DNA of 64,000 nucleotides, from contig CAXKWD010000001.1 in the NCBI GenBank assembly GCA_964059195.1, forward strand, positions 159,576,532 to 159,640,531. Direction: 5' to 3'. Within the stretch, counting starts at the first letter, position 1, and every line of letters starts with the position of its first letter. This DNA is from Ectobius pallidus. Lineage: Eukaryota > Arthropoda > Insecta > Blattodea > Ectobiidae. Of this stretch, positions 49,158 to 59,807 are shown one piece after another. Below the pieces are notes generated by a model, which ran no database searches, was not told the origin of the DNA, and saw only the letters and a program-made list of their open reading frames with translations. The translations under genes and the position numbers were made by a program.

Positions 49158-49476
49158 CCCTTTTTGCAAAGAGCTCCAATGAGATTTCTTATTTCTTAAA
49201 ATCATTCAAGAACTCATTTTTTCATTATCTCTAACCCTAATATATCTTCGGGTGAAATAGGGTTTGATCCAATTTTGGATATTCAATTTAAATATTCAAT
49301 ATTCAATGGATATTCAATAAAAAATAAATCCCTTTTTGCAAAGAACTCCAATGAGATTTATTATTTCTTAAAATCGTTCAAGCACTCATTTTTTCATTAT
49401 CTCTAACCCTAATATACCTTCGGGTGAAATAGGGTTTAATCCAGTTTTGGATATCCAATAAAAATAAAATATGTTT
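49158..49476. repeat. 172-bp tandem duplication
   Basis: Two head-to-tail copies (49,158-49,329 and 49,330-49,476) share 'ccctttttgcaaaga', 'ccaatgagattt', 'cattatctctaaccctaat' and 'cttcgggtgaaatagggtt', with several differences. The first copy has extra 'atattcaat' repeats at its end. Confidence 0.88.
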
Positions 49477-49484
49477 TCTTATGG

Positions 49485-49590
49485 AGGCTAGTAGTAGCGG
49501 CTCCGATCATGGAAACCACCATTAACGGCCGTGGGTGTCGGCATGCTTACCACATGCCCCCAATCCTGCCGTCTGACTATGGTAGACAAA
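49485..49590 (+). repeat. SINE family A, 3' part
   Basis: Nearly identical to 4,690-4,790 of the 4.6 kb SINE ('tagtagcggctccg', 'ggaaaccaccattaacggcc', 'cccccaatcctgccgtct'). The head is missing. Confidence 0.8.
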
Positions 49591-49609
49591 TATGATACCA
49601 TATGTAATT

Positions 49610-49945
49610 CTCCCCTCTGTGTCTAGGTCCTCAAAAAATTGCGCGGAACTGTGCTGTTCGAGCTACGAGTTCTGCCCATCCATGTCTACGTGATTATTAG
49701 GTGTTAGGCTTTATAGAAGTTGAATTTCATCACTAAATGTGTCCTTCATTCCGTTTTCATTCATCTCGTTATTGTCTGAAAATTTTTCTCTGTAGGTCTA
49801 CCTTGTTCTCGAATATTATGAGTGTTTTGTTCAGAATTGTCGAAAACAGAATCTAGTTTCGCGTCTACAGAGGATTACTCATAGTATAATTGTTTTACAT
49901 AACCCAAATTTCAGATCCGTATAGAGCCAGAAAGGTTATATGAGC
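49610..49945 (-). pseudogene. Possible LINE fragment abutting the minisatellite
   Basis: On the minus strand, at about 49,934-49,899, the frame reads LALYGSEIWVM, matching the LYGSETW motif region downstream of reverse-transcriptase domains. Further along, GWAELVAR-like and short charged blocks fit decayed LINE C-terminus. Many stops. The upstream part is replaced by the GA-rich array. Confidence 0.4.
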
Positions 49946-50084
49946 TTTGGATGGAACTGCCTTGGATGAAACGACGAAGGATAGCGCGAGAAAGGAGAGA
50001 GCGGCTCGGGGTAGAGAGGTGTAGAAGTCATCAGGAGGGGAGACAACAGTTTGTTACAGACCAGCAGAGGAGAGAGCAGTATGG

Positions 50085-50500
50085 GATAGCGCTGCAGAGG
50101 TTTCAGGATATAAGGATAGCGCGGCAGAGAAGACAGCAGAGTCGGGAGTGGAGGCAGCAGAGTCGGGAGAGGAGGCAGCAGATTCGGGATAGGAGACAGC
50201 AGAGGAGACGGCAGAGTCGGGAGAGGAGACGGCAGAGCCGGCAGAGGAGACGGCATAGTCGGCAGAGGAGACAGCAGAGTTGGCAGAGGAGACGGCAGAG
50301 TCGGAGGAGGACCCGGTGTAGGGGACGGTCGAGGAATCGGCAGGGGAGTCGGCATAGGAGACGGTCTAGGAGACGGCAGAGCAGATGAGGGACAATCAAG
50401 AATTCGGCAGGAGATTCGACATAGGGGACGGCCGAGTAGTCGGCTTAGGAGACGGCAGAGGAGCGGCGGAGGTGATGGCAGAGGAGAAAGACGCAGGTGA
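50085..50500. repeat. 21-bp-period GA-rich minisatellite (array shoulder)
   Basis: Degenerate units of 21 bp (agtcgggagaggaggcagcag type) on a purine-rich plus strand. They grade into the 30-bp array to the right. The Arg/Gln-rich plus frame and Pro/Leu-rich minus frame are by-products of the period being a multiple of three. Confidence 0.8.
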
Positions 50501-51099
50501 GAGGAGTCAGCAGATTAGGATAGTACGGAGGAGATAGCAACTCATGATAGATCAGCGGAGGAGGTAGCAGTTCATGATAGAGCAGCGGAGGAAGTAGCAG
50601 CTCATGACAGAGCAGCGGAGGAGATAGCAGCTCAGGATAGAGCAGCGGAGGAGGTAGGAGTTCATGATAGAGCAGCGGATGAGGTAGCGGCACATGATAG
50701 AGCAGCGGAGGAGATAGCAGCTCATGGTACAGCAGCGGAGGAGATATCAGCTCATGATACAGCAGCGGAGGAGATAGCAGCTCATGATAGAGCAGCGGAG
50801 GAGGTAGCAGCTCATGATAGAGCAGCGGAGGTGGTAGCAGCTCATGTTAGAGCAGCGGAGGAGGTAGCGGCTCATGATAGAGCAGCGGAGGAGATAGCAG
50901 CTCATGGTAGAGCAGCAGAGAAGATAGCAGCTCATGGAGCAGCAGAGGATATAGCAGCTCATGGTAGAGCAGCGGAAGAGGTAGCAGCTCATGGTAGAGC
51001 AGCGGAGGAGATTGCAGCTCATTCTACAGGAGCGGAGGAGATAGCAGCTCATGATAGAGTAGCGGAGGAGATAGCAGCTCTTGATAGAGCAGCGGAGGA

Positions 51100-53470
51100 T
51101 ATAGCAGCTCATGATAGAGCAGCGGAGGAGATAGCAGCTCATGATAGAGCAGCGAAGGAGATAGCAGCTCATGGTAGAGCAGCGGAGGAGATAGCAGCTC
51201 ATGGTAGAGCAGCGGAGGAGGTAGCCTCTCATTCTACAGGAGTGGAGGAGATAGCAGCTCATAATAGAGCAGCGGAGGAGATAGCAGCTCATTATAGAGC
51301 AGCGGAGAAGATAGCAGCTCATGATAGATCAGCGGAGGAGGTAGGAGTTCATGATAGAGCAGCGGAGGAGGTAGGAGTTCATGATAGAGCAGCGGAGGAG
51401 ATAGCAGCTCATGATAGAGCAGCGGAGGAGATAGCAGCTCATGATAGAGCAGCGGAGGAGGTAGCAGCTCATGATAGAGCAGCGGAGGAGATAACAGCTC
51501 TTGATAGAGCAGCGGAGGAGATAGCAGCTCATGATAGAGCAGCGGAGGATGTAGCAGATCATGATAGAGCAGCGGAGGAGGTAGCGGCTCTTGATAAGGC
51601 AGCGGAGGAGATTGCAGCTCATGGTAGAGCAGCAGAGAAGATTGCAGCTCATGGTGGAGCAGCGGAGGATATAGCAGCGGAGGATATAGCAGCTCTTGGT
51701 AGAGCAGCGGAGGAGGTAGCAGCTTATGGTAGAGCAGCGGAGGAGATAGCAGCTCATTCTACAGGAGCGGAGGAGCGAGCAGCTCATGATAGAGCAGCGG
51801 AGGAGATAGCAGCTCATAATAGAGCAGCGGAGGAGATAGCAGCTCATGGTAGAGCAGCGGAGGAGATAGCAGCTCATGGTAGAGCAGCGGAGGAGATAGC
51901 AGCTCATGGTAGAGCAGCGGAGGAGGTAGCCTCTCATTCTACAGGAGTGGAGGAGATAGCAGCTCATTATAGAGCAGCGGAGAAGATAGCAGCTCATGAT
52001 AGAGCAGCGGAGGAGGTAGGAGTTCATGATAGAGCAGCGGAGGAGATAGCAGCTCTTGCTAGAGCAGCGGAGGAGATAGCAGCTCATGGTAGAGCAGCGG
52101 AGGAGGTAGGAGTTCATGATAGAGCAGCGGAGGAGATAGCAGCTCTTGACACAGCAGAGGAGGATATAGCAGCTCATGATAGAGTAGCGTAGGAGGTAGC
52201 AGCTCATGATAGAGCAGCGGAGGAGATAGCAGCTCATGATAGTGCAGCGGAGGTGATAGCAGCTCATTCTACAGCAGCGGAGGAGATAGCAGCTAATGAT
52301 AGAGCAGCGGAGGAGATAGCAGCTCATGATAGAGCAGCGAAGGAGATAGCAGCTCATGGTAGAGCAGCGGAGGAGATAGCAGCTCATGGTAGAGCAGCGG
52401 AGGAGGTAGCCTCTCATTCTACAGGAGTGGAGGAGATAGCAGCTCATAATAGAGCAGCGGAGGAGATAGCAGCTCATTATAGAGCAGCGGAGAAGATAGC
52501 AGCTCATGATAGATCAGCGGAGGAGGTAGGAGTTCATGATAGAGCAGCGGAGGAGGTAGGAGTTCATGATAGAGCAGCGGAGGAGATAGCAGCTCATGAT
52601 AGAGCAGCGGAGGAGATAGCAGCTCATGATAGAGCAGCGGAGGAGGTAGCAGCTCATGATAGAGCAGCGGAGGAGATAACAGCTCTTGATAGAGCAGCGG
52701 AGGAGATAGCAGCTCATGATAGAGCAGCGGAGGATGTAGCAGCTCATGATAGAGCAGCGGAGGAGGTAGCGGCTCTTGATAAGGCAGCGGAGGAGATTGC
52801 AGCTCATGGTAGAGCAGCAGAGAAGATTGCAGCTCATGGTGGAGCAGCGGAGGATATAGCAGCGGAGGATATAGCAGCTCTTGGTAGAGCAGCGGAGGAG
52901 GTAGCAGCTTATGGTAGAGCAGCGGAGGAGATAGCAATTCATTCTACAGGAGCGGAGGAGCGAGCAGCTCATGATAGAGCAGCGGAGGAGATAGCAGCTC
53001 ATAATAGAGCAGCGGAGGAGATAGCAGCTCATGGTAGAGCAGCGGAGGAGATAGCAGCTCATGGTAGAGCAGCGGAGGAGATAGCAGCTCATGGTAGAGC
53101 AGCGGAGGAGGTAGCCTCTCATTCTACAGGAGTGGAGGAGATAGCAGCTCATTATAGAGCAGCGGAGAAGATAGCAGCTCATGATAGAGCAGCGGAGGAG
53201 GTAGGAGTTCATGATAGAGCAGCGGAGGAGATAGCAGCTCTTGCTAGAGCAGCGGAGGAGATAGCAGCTCATGGTAGAGCAGCGGAGGAGGTAGGAGTTC
53301 ATGATAGAGCAGCGGAGGAGATAGCAGCTCTTGACACAGCAGAGGAGGATATAGCAGCTCATGATAGAGTAGCGTAGGAGGTAGCAGCTCATGATAGAGC
53401 AGCGGAGGAGATAGCAGCTCATGATAGAGCAGCGGAGGTGATAGCAGCTCATTCTACAGCAGCGGAGGAG
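51100..53470. repeat. Higher-order repeat, 1,185-bp unit in two copies
   Basis: Landmark unit variants recur exactly 1,185 bp apart: ctctcattctacaggagtgg at 51,226 and 52,411; atggtggagc at 51,651 and 52,836; attctacagg-agcg at 51,756 and 52,941; attctacagc at 52,266 and 53,451. 1,185 is 39.5 units because each copy includes one half-unit (AEDIAAEDIAA). The copies differ at only a few bases. A more diverged partial block lies to the left, 735 bp before the first attctacagg-agcg landmark. Confidence 0.9.
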
Positions 53471-53725
53471 ATAGCAGCTAATGATAGAGCAGCGGAGTAG
53501 ATAGCAGCTCATGATAGAGCAGCGCGGAGATAGTAGCGTTGGAGATAGCAGCTTATGATAGAGCAGCGGAGGTGATAGCAGCTCATTCTACAGCAGCGGA
53601 GGAGATAGCAGCTAATGATAGAGCAGCGGAGTAGATAGCAGCTCATGATAGAGCAGCGCGGAGATAGTAGCGTTGGAGATAGCAGCTTATGATAGAGCAG
53701 CGGAAGTGATAGCAGCTCATTCTAC
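53440..53725. repeat. 134-bp secondary repeat at the array's right end
   Basis: The landmark attctacagc recurs at 53,451, 53,585 and 53,719, a period of 134. Each unit carries the same degenerate junction (gcgcggagatagtagcgttg), which breaks the 30-bp register. Confidence 0.85.
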
Positions 53726-53790
53726 AGCAGCGGAGGAGATAGCAGTTCAGGATAGAGCAGGGAAGGAGATACCAGCTCAGGATAGACCAG

Positions 53791-54182
53791 GATGGAGTGT
53801 TTATAAAAATTTAAGAAAAATAGTATTGAAATTAATGTTCAGTTTCTCATATACTAGAATATCGGTGCCAATAACAAGGGTTTTAATCGTACAGTTTGCA
53901 AATTTTTGTAGACTTTCTACCATCATTGTACACCTTACAATAAAGAAATTGGATGATTGAAGTGGAAGTTCTTTCATTTTAGTCTTACGATTAACTTCGT
54001 TGTTAAACTGAAGTCTAGTTGACATTTAAGTTACTTCAAGAGCAAAAGAATTCAACCATAATATTACTGAAAATAAGCTTGTTATTTTATCATTTGGAAG
54101 ATGCTCTACCTTGGAAATCTACTCCCAAAAGAGAACCATTGATCAAAAAATCGGATAAAATAACTCTGTAAAAGTATATAAT
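53791..54182. other. AT-rich noncoding DNA, nothing recognised
   Basis: No protein-like frame or repeat recognised. Confidence 0.5.
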
Positions 54183-54266
54183 GCTGCTCAGCAGGGCTAG
54201 GAATATATGCAATAAAAAACAAATATGTAGGCTATTTACATATAATTCCTAGCCCCGTTGATCAGC
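54183..54266. other. 84-nt near-perfect hairpin
   Basis: The left arm GCTGCTCAGCAGGGCTAGGA pairs with the right arm (reverse complement GCTGATCAACGGGGCTAGGA). There are about 24 paired positions, a one-base bulge, and a loop of about 29 nt. The size and pairing resemble a microRNA precursor, but a tiny foldback MITE is equally likely. No family recognised. Confidence 0.45.
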
Positions 54267-54892
54267 GTTTATATCAATGCCGTATAAATATTACGTATAT
54301 AATTTGATCAGTTTCGATTTCTATCTATATCCTACTTAGAATATTAGTATTTATAGAATAATAACTTTTGTATTGACTTCCACTCAAACTCATTGGAGTA
54401 ATTATATTAAGGTACAGAAAAGCGGTCTCAGAACACAAATTCAATAGGTCAGCCTTCAGGTATCCTCTGAGTATACCTTGAAATGTATAGTTATTTGACT
54501 GTCATCTTGGCAGAACCTATTGTCTACATGCCATTTTAATATTCCCTCTCTACATCCCGAATATTCCGACAGTCACCCCTTCTATTGCTACTAATTTGTA
54601 TACGTTTCTCGGCCTACTGTGCCCTACGGAACATTACGTAAGAGGCATTTAAAAATGAACTTACAAAGCATGAGGTGATGGTGTTAAACGTGAATGTACC
54701 ACCATGCGTGTTGACTAATGAAAATAATGTTAAGTAAGATTCATTTACAACGCTAGTTAGGTGGTGTAATGCATTGGATTGAAAATTAATACAGACACGG
54801 TACTCCGGATTACTCTGCAACTATGACGGGTAACATAAACAAATTAGATATACACTATTATATATAATATACAGCTGTATTTATACTCCTTT

Positions 54893-55216
54893 TAGCTGCG
54901 AGGCCATATCAGGAGTTTGGGATCTGTGTCTATAGGCCTATAGGAGGGTAGGCCATGGAACTATTTATTGTCAATTATTTCTATTGTTAGTGTATTTTAT
55001 GGAGTAAATTTAACTGATATTAATTTAAATGAGTATGATACAGGATGAAAAGGTGAGGATGATTCATGGTATGTAAATATACAATTCGGCAATTGCCTTC
55101 ACGACTGGGGAAACCATGAAAAAACCCATGTCAAATTGGCCGGCCACGGGATTTGAATCTGGGACCTCCCGAATGCTAATCCCAAGACGTTACCATCTCG
55201 GCCACCTCGTTCGGTT
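54893..55216 (-). repeat. tRNA-related SINE (family B), full head
   Basis: On the minus strand the head starts at about 55,216. It shows an A box (GGTGGCCGAGATGG) and a B box (AGATTCAAATCCCG) at tRNA spacing, with tRNA-like closing bases (gtggccgg). The body matches 8,568-8,826. Relative to that copy, a 'gtttgggatctgtgtctata' stretch is inserted near the distal end. Confidence 0.8.
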
Positions 55217-55654
55217 AAACTATTTTGTTGTAACTTACTGACACATACAATTTTTGTTTCATGGAGGAGTAACTTTATCCATATTAACATGTTTTATGAT
55301 TTATTGACGTTGTTTGTTATATTTGAGGCCAATACACACATTTTTAATTTTCGCAATAACAATATTTTAATTTATGTCCTTATTCCCTATAAACGCGGCG
55401 CTCTTTCGGTCCTTATTAGGCGGAATTTGCATAGTGGATTATGACTGGTCTATTTTTTAAAGTTCGTATTAAATTTGTAGGCTACTTTGATTTTCTATTC
55501 TTTAGCCACTAACCACTACTTGAAGAACATTATAGAGTCCACCAGTTATTATCTTAATTAGAATGGAACTAATGAATGTTAAGTTTAATAGGCCTATGTT
55601 AAAGAATGTTGCTTCCAAAATAAGCCTACAGCAGTAAAGTGAAAGTGTTCCCTA

Positions 55655-55916
55655 TACAGGCTTCCGGAGGTTGAGGCTCCCAGATTTTAGACATTCGGCA
55701 CGTAAAGTTGGTAAGATTGTCATCCTAACGCTCCGGCCGCTATTGCCCATAGGTTTGCTCCTGGTACTCATTTGGGTTAGAGGCTGAGTCGACGCCACGG
55801 CCATAGTGCCACCAGCAGGATTAGGGCAATTGAAAAATCCCAAGAACCACATCGGGGATCGATTCCGCAACCTTCAGGTTTGTAGCGCAGTGCCTCAACC
55901 ACCGCGACACGGCGTA
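55655..55916 (-). repeat. tRNA-related SINE (family C), copy 2
   Basis: The minus-strand head near 55,916-55,845 has a GTGGTTGAGGCACTGCGC A-box region and a GGTTGCGGAATCGATCCCCG B-box region. The body runs to a 'ttacgtgccgaat' tail block shared with family D. The second, poorer copy is 47,803-48,072. Confidence 0.75.
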
Positions 55917-56477
55917 CCGCGTCAGCGATAAGCTATGTGTATGCTAATTTTTCTTTTATGGTTGGCAATTTCAGGGCTGAATTAAACTAGTTCATTATAA
56001 TTAATCTTTTCGCTGCTCCTGACATACACATTATTCACCTTAAAAGTTTTATGAAAGCAGAGATATTATATCAGTAGAGTAGTGCTATTTACTAAATGTG
56101 AGGATTTTTTTATTCCCAAGTTAAATTTTTCATTTATGGAAGCCACCTATTGCACTAAAATGTTCCTCATTGGTTTCAAACTTAGAGCCCACTGATGATT
56201 TTACCTATTGAATACTTATATTATTACATAAATTCAGGTCTGGAAGGGTTTTACCAAGGGGTGCTCATTTGCCATGCGCAGTTACCTAATATCGTTCGGT
56301 GCGCATGATGACGTCGCCCGCGAGGGAAATGCTGTAAACATTAACCCTAGCACGTGCATTTTATACTGTTTCCGTGTGAAGTTTTATGTATTATTAGTTT
56401 CTTTATAGCATTATTCGCCAGTCGGTTTCCTCACTATTTGATATGGTCCTTAAATATTTAAAGTTCATATCTTGTGC
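55917..56477. other. Noncoding DNA
   Basis: No gene recognised. A small GC-rich patch at 56,270-56,335 contains CCATGCGCAG and GATGACGTCGC. A similar GATGACGTCAC patch lies at about 60,838-60,895. Confidence 0.45.
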
Positions 56478-56485
56478 GTGATAAT

Positions 56486-57075
56486 GAGGGCCCGGATTCT
56501 GATGACCTAAAGTTGTTTGAAAAATTACCTATAAAAGACCCTAAATTTTAAGGAAAATGATTTAATAACTGTAAAGAATGACCTAAAAACTGATATTTTA
56601 TTTATAAAAATTATTATTGTACACACAAAGTTGTACATAATTGTAAAAACTGTAAACGCAGAAAGGATGTTGTAGGTCTAAAATATTTGTTCTTTGTTCT
56701 TCATTGGAGCATTTGAGAAGAAACGTAAGAAAATAGTTTTTAAAATAGATCCTACAAAAAATGTTGCATTATACTAACCAAGTAATTTATTTAAATATTA
56801 CCCTATGGGAAAATAAGACGACAAAAAAGTAAATAAACTCAATGTAAATGCATGAAAATGACTAAATAATGAATGAAATGACATGAAAATGACAAAATAA
56901 TGACCTAAAATTGAAATAAATGCCCTAAAAATACAAAAATTCATAAAATGACAAAAATGACCTAATAAAAATGCATTTCTATAATCTAAAGGCCATGATT
57001 AGGATTTATCTACAAGTAGGCAATGTCTATGCAGCTTCAATAAAAATATGACATGTCATTAGAATCCGGACCCTG
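56486..57075. mobile_element. Non-autonomous hAT-type element (family H2), copy 2
   Basis: A 590-bp element with ends GAGGGCCCGGATTCTGATGA and, from the right, CAGGGTCCGGATTCTAATGA. An exact 8-bp duplication, gtgataat, flanks it at 56,478-56,485 and 57,076-57,083. The interior repeats the word ATGACCTAAA, and ATGACATGTCAT precedes the right end, as in 21,506-22,019. No transposase. Confidence 0.88.
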
Positions 57076-57083
57076 GTGATAAT

Positions 57084-58135
57084 CATAATCACATAGAAGT
57101 TTCCAAGTATGATTTATTGTTTTAGGTTATTAATGAATTAGGATATTTTAGCTTTCTTGTATCTTTGCTCAAATAGAGTTCTTTCGTTATGGGCAGGTAA
57201 TAAGTTTTGTCAAATGCATAATTTACTTAGACAAACAAAATTTATTGACTAACGTGTAAACCCAGTCAAAATATACACACTCCGCCTTTGATTATTATTT
57301 TTATTATTATTTCACGTTAAAAGCATTGTACATAAAGATCGGCCTTGATGATTTCCGTTCTAGATACATGTTAGTTTATAAAAAAAAATGTATTAAGTAA
57401 AATTTGTTTTCTAATTTACTTTTATTTGTGCTAGCTTTTAACTCGTATATGCCAGAAAGTTTGTGCAACATATTTTGCACCATTTGTATATTTTTAGTAA
57501 ATGTTGTATATTTTCCTCACATGATGTAATTTTTGACCCACTTATAGGATAGATAAAATCGTAAAATTTGGCAAAAATATTGGCACATACAACAGCCATA
57601 AGTGTAAAACAATTAATTGGTGATCCTAGCTGCCACATAAGTATGGGAAAACTGGCCAGATAACATCTTTCACATCTACGACAGTCTAATCAACCACTTA
57701 TTAACATTGATATATACTCACTTCCAGATGAGCTAGAATCTTGAAATTTGACAAACTTATAGCTTTTAGCCCATAACCGATGGAAAAATTCCAGGAAGTT
57801 ATTTTTTTTATCTTTTCCCCTCCGAAATAAACTTTGAAATTTTAAAACAGTAGAACAGCATTTTTTTTTTGTAGTAAAGGTAGGCCTATTAGTTTGTTTT
57901 GATTGCAATAGTGTTTAAAAGTAATTTTGAATTAATAGTACCTATAGCTTTAGCTATTATGAGAGATAACTATATATATTAGGCTTGATTTATCACCTTT
58001 ACTTTTGGTTTGACCGTCACATCATCACTCTAAATCATGTATACAGTGTAGGTCTATACTGCATTAAAATTCCCGCCCATATTCAGAATCTTGAGCCTTC
58101 TTAATAGTCCAGACAATAAAGGTCGAAAAACACCA
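57084..58135. other. AT-rich noncoding DNA, nothing recognised
   Basis: No protein-like frame or repeat recognised. Confidence 0.5.
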
Positions 58136-58139
58136 AATA

Positions 58140-58450
58140 GGAAAAAAAAATCGTGTAGTTTTTACATTTTGCAGAGTTGTCGGAGGGAGTGTCCTGAACA
58201 ACATACTAAAAGTCCCCGAAGGTGGGGGGGTGAGCGGGGGGCCCGCAGAAGGTCATGTTTTTAGGTTTTTCGCTTATATCTAAACAATGGTGCATCGTAA
58301 AGAAAATTTTGCTATATACAAAAATCAAGCTGATAAAATTTCCTACAAGTTTTATCCTAAACATTTCTGTCTATTCCCAATAGGTTTTGAGCTATCTGCC
58401 AGCGAAAATAAAATTTTTTCGAAAAAAGCTCTTTCGCCTCACGCTTTTCG
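58140..58450 (+). repeat. Tandemly related block preceding the inverted repeat
   Basis: Words such as 'gtgtcctgaacaacatactaaaagtccc' in shortened form and 'tgagcggggggc' match 58,810-58,910 in the same orientation, about 665 bp downstream. The left inverted-repeat arm is therefore itself part of a direct repeat. Confidence 0.65.
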
Positions 58451-58459
58451 ACACACTTT

Positions 58460-59766
58460 GCCTTCTAGCGCTTCAGCCCTTAGGTATACAGCAATGTTCT
58501 CATGAAAGAAGTTGTAGGGAAATAAATTCACTTTAAAGTAGTTGTCATTTGTTATTTTTTCTTGAAATGTTCAAAAGTTATAACAATTTAAAATTTCAGC
58601 CAAATTTCGAGATTTATAAAGAAAACCATATATCGCACTTTCTCTATATTTAGGGTTTATATCTTTGTATATAAGCTGTATATTGTGTACTTACATCCTG
58701 GAACTTACAGAACCATTGAAGTTGAATTTATTAAATATCCGATCACGTTACATGCAGTACATGTAATGGAAAATACATTATATTCCATGCAAGAAAGAAA
58801 AAATTAGGCACAAAAAAATTATGTAGTTTTGAAATTTGGCAGAGATGTGGGGGAAAGTGTCCTAAACAACATAGTAAAAGTCCCATGGATAGGGGGTGAG
58901 CGGGGGGTGGGAGGAACTTTTAAATATTTCCCCCCAGTTTTCCCTAAATACGCAAAAAAAAGCTATGGGATTTAGCAAAAAACTGTTTATGCGCAATATT
59001 AAACTACATAAAAGTTCTTATAAAATGGATCTGAATGATATCTCTTAGAATAGTTCAGGAAATAGAAGGATATGAAGCAAACCAGTTCTTAGAATAATAT
59101 TCGTAATAAAGGTAAACATCACACATAAAACTAATTATTATGATTATTGTTATAAAGCTTATAAAAATCACATGGTATGAGTGCACGTTAAAAGAAATAT
59201 AAATCAGGCCTATTAGCTGATATTTTTCGTTTAAAATATAATTTGGAAAAATTGTCATATTTAGACATTATAAAACCTAGCAGGCCTACATAGTACTTTA
59301 AATTAATGTTTGGTTGTATATTTTTTTCAGTCTCCAATACTGGAATCCTAGTAGGCCTACATCGTATGATAAGTTAGGGTTATATTTTTCTATCTACCGA
59401 ACACTCAGTATTTATACACATATAGCCTACAACATTGATTAAAGAGTGCCTAAACATCTTATTTTGCTTGGACGTCATCAATTTTAAGTTCATCTTCTTC
59501 TAATGGTATACTGTTTGTGGATGAGCATTTGATACCAGCTTTTCGGCATCCGTATCTTCCACCCCACCGAGTTGCACAGTAACAAAATATGATGTGCAAA
59601 TATTCCCAGCAGCCACATAGACAAGTCAACATTTATTTAAAGTAATAGGTGGGCCTACTATTCTTACAATTTCTAAATATATCTAATTCCTTACCATCTT
59701 TCAAAATACCGATTATTTTTTTTAACGAAATATAAAACGGCTAAGCATTACAACAAGAACAACAAC

Positions 59767-59807
<41 letters not shown>

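Larger units (their letters stand above)
50515..53790. repeat. 30-bp-period minisatellite, about 109 units
   Basis: Unit agcagcggaggagatagcag followed by ctcatgatag. In one plus frame it translates as AAEEIAAHDR; two or more minus frames are also open (MSCYLLRCSI). The plus frame has no stop from about 50,518 to a TAG at 52,190-52,192 and from there to a TAG at 53,375-53,377. Each stop is one G-to-T change of GAG. Unit variants (HDR, HGR, HSTG, VHDRAAEEVG types) are arranged in a reproducible order. The period being ten codons with no internal stop fully accounts for the long frames; no start, splice or codon-bias evidence supports a protein. A repetitive protein exon cannot be formally excluded. 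Confidence 0.93.

Noticed and set aside
49200..49440. Interstitial telomeric repeat (AACCCTAA words)
   Set aside because: Occurs once per 172-bp unit, is not tandem, and differs from the insect TTAGG repeat.
49936..50399. Arg/Gln-rich and Pro/Leu-rich frames at the array shoulder
   Set aside because: Same reason: a 21-bp tandem repeat whose period is a multiple of three.
50831..53377. Long Ala/Glu-rich plus-strand and Cys/Leu-rich minus-strand open frames
   Set aside because: They are produced by a stop-free 30-bp repeat. Several frames on both strands are open, there is no start or splice context, and the interrupting stops lie at the same place in duplicated blocks.
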